Assembly (NCBI GenBank): GCA_002869425.1
Contig: PKSZ01000665.1
Coordinates: forward strand, 1 to 6,870
Length of the DNA: 6,870 bases
Source: Marinilabiliales bacterium
GTDB taxonomy: Bacteria; Bacteroidota; Bacteroidia; Bacteroidales; BM523
Direction of reading: 5' to 3'
The notes under the pieces were generated by a model. It worked only from the letters and a program-made list of their open reading frames with translations. It was not told where the DNA came from and searched no databases. Positions 6,322 to 6,870 of this stretch are shown piece by piece (the first letter of the stretch is position 1; the number at the start of each line of letters is the position of its first letter). The translations under genes were made by a program, and so were the position numbers.

Positions 6322-6870
6322 GGGCTTTTCATTACTTCCATTACTTTGTATCCATAACATTCTGCAGATTCAATTAATTCTTCTTTAAAATAATGCGCAA
6401 TGGACCCTGTGAAATATATGGAGTCGTTTTGTGATATATGTGAAATATATTTACGGTAAAATCCATTGAAACCTTCCATTAGCATTGTTTGCAAATCTGA
6501 ATGCAATTTATTGTCATGAATAAATGGACAAAATGATGCTAAGAATTTATTTGCCCGTTCTTTACCATATGTGTTTTTTATAATATCTTCTCTTGACAGT
6601 TGGTAACGATGATGGAATTTTTCAATAAGAGTTTTGTCTATATCTTTCGTAAAGATTTTATTCAATAATTTTTTCCCAAAATATGAACCACTTCCTTCAT
6701 CTCCAATTATATATCCGAGGGATGGAATGGTTTTAACAATGTTTTTACCATCAAAAAGACATGCATTCATTCCTGTTCCAAGAATTGCTGCAATACCTTT
6801 CTGGTCATGCAGGAGTGAGAGTGCAGCACCGTAAATATCAGTATTGACAAATGCATTGGTATTGGGATAT
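6288..6870 (-). CDS. BadF/BadG/BcrA/BcrD-type ATPase, N-acetylglucosamine kinase-like; 5' end missing (C-terminal 193 residues)
   Basis: The minus-strand frame is open from the right window edge (first full codon at 6869-6867) to the TAA at 6290-6288, so the ATG at 6770 is an internal Met and the real start is off the window. Members of this ASKHA-fold family phosphorylate amino sugars such as N-acetylglucosamine with ATP, in the cytoplasm, for cell-wall or chitin sugar recycling. Visible motifs, numbered from the edge: NTDIYGAA (9-16), whose Asp11 aligns with the catalytic Asp of human NAGK (TDAAG); GIAAILGTGMNACLFDG (25-41), the phosphate-binding loop, which reads GTGM where GTGS is usual; LGYIIGDEGSGSYFGKKLL (52-70), the family hallmark; and IYFTGSIAHYFKEEL near the C-terminus, the adenosine-site motif. 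About 90-100 N-terminal residues, including the first phosphate loop, are missing. Substrate assignment is by family only; a glucosamine kinase or an ATPase without sugar-kinase activity is possible. It is transcribed towards xseB and overlaps it by 4 nt. Confidence 0.88.
   Translation of the reverse strand, partial: YPNTNAFVNTDIYGAALSLLHDQKGIAAILGTGMNACLFDGKNIVKTIPSLGYIIGDEGSGSYFGKKLLNKIFTKDIDKTLIEKFHHRYQLSREDIIKNTYGKERANKFLASFCPFIHDNKLHSDLQTMLMEGFNGFYRKYISHISQNDSIYFTGSIAHYFKEELIESAECYGYKVMEVMKSPMDGLIKYHSI

Noticed and set aside
6768..6770. ATG as the start codon of the minus-strand kinase
   Set aside because: The 33 codons upstream are open and encode kinase motifs (NTDIYGAA and the GTG of the phosphate loop), so the gene continues past the window.
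6634..6834. Plus-strand open frame opposite the kinase
   Set aside because: It is antisense to conserved kinase motifs and its translation resembles no protein family.

Overview
The window looks like an ordinary chromosomal segment of a low-GC member of the phylum Bacteroidota. Three things point there: a secreted protease with a type IX secretion (Por) C-terminal sorting domain, start codons without a convincing Shine-Dalgarno sequence, and XseA and phosphatase sequences of Bacteroidota type. Genus and species cannot be read from the sequence; a Cytophagales- or Marinilabiliales-like marine or environmental bacterium is a guess. No RNA genes, CRISPR, insertion sequences, attachment sites or DNA repeats were seen.

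Bases 1-6291 hold five plus-strand genes packed head to tail, with junctions of +13, -11, +26 and -20 nt, so they are probably co-transcribed. In order: (1) the C-terminal 201 residues of an uncharacterised protein whose start lies off the left edge; (2) a subtilisin-like S8 serine protease with signal peptide, Bacteroidota-type prodomain, complete Asp-His-Ser-Asn catalytic set and T9SS sorting domain; (3) xseA, the large subunit of exodeoxyribonuclease VII; (4) a membrane signalling protein with a TPR array, one transmembrane helix and a cytoplasmic SpoIIE/PP2C-type phosphatase domain; (5) xseB, the small subunit of exodeoxyribonuclease VII.

Bases 6288-6870 hold, on the minus strand, the C-terminal 193 residues of a BadF/BadG-type (N-acetylglucosamine kinase-like) ATPase whose start lies beyond the right edge. 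It converges on xseB, and the two stop codons overlap. An AT-rich hairpin across this junction may serve as a two-way terminator.

XseA and XseB form one enzyme, which trims single-stranded DNA. The TPR-phosphatase between them belongs to a different process (probably partner-switch or other phospho-signalling), and the protease is exported. Operon membership here therefore does not imply one pathway. I see no clear undescribed system. The observations most worth a second look are the phosphatase gene lodged between xseA and xseB, and the kinase/xseB junction. The left-edge gene and the kinase both read open to the window ends, so their apparent internal starts (TTG at 32 and ATG at 6770) are not real starts.
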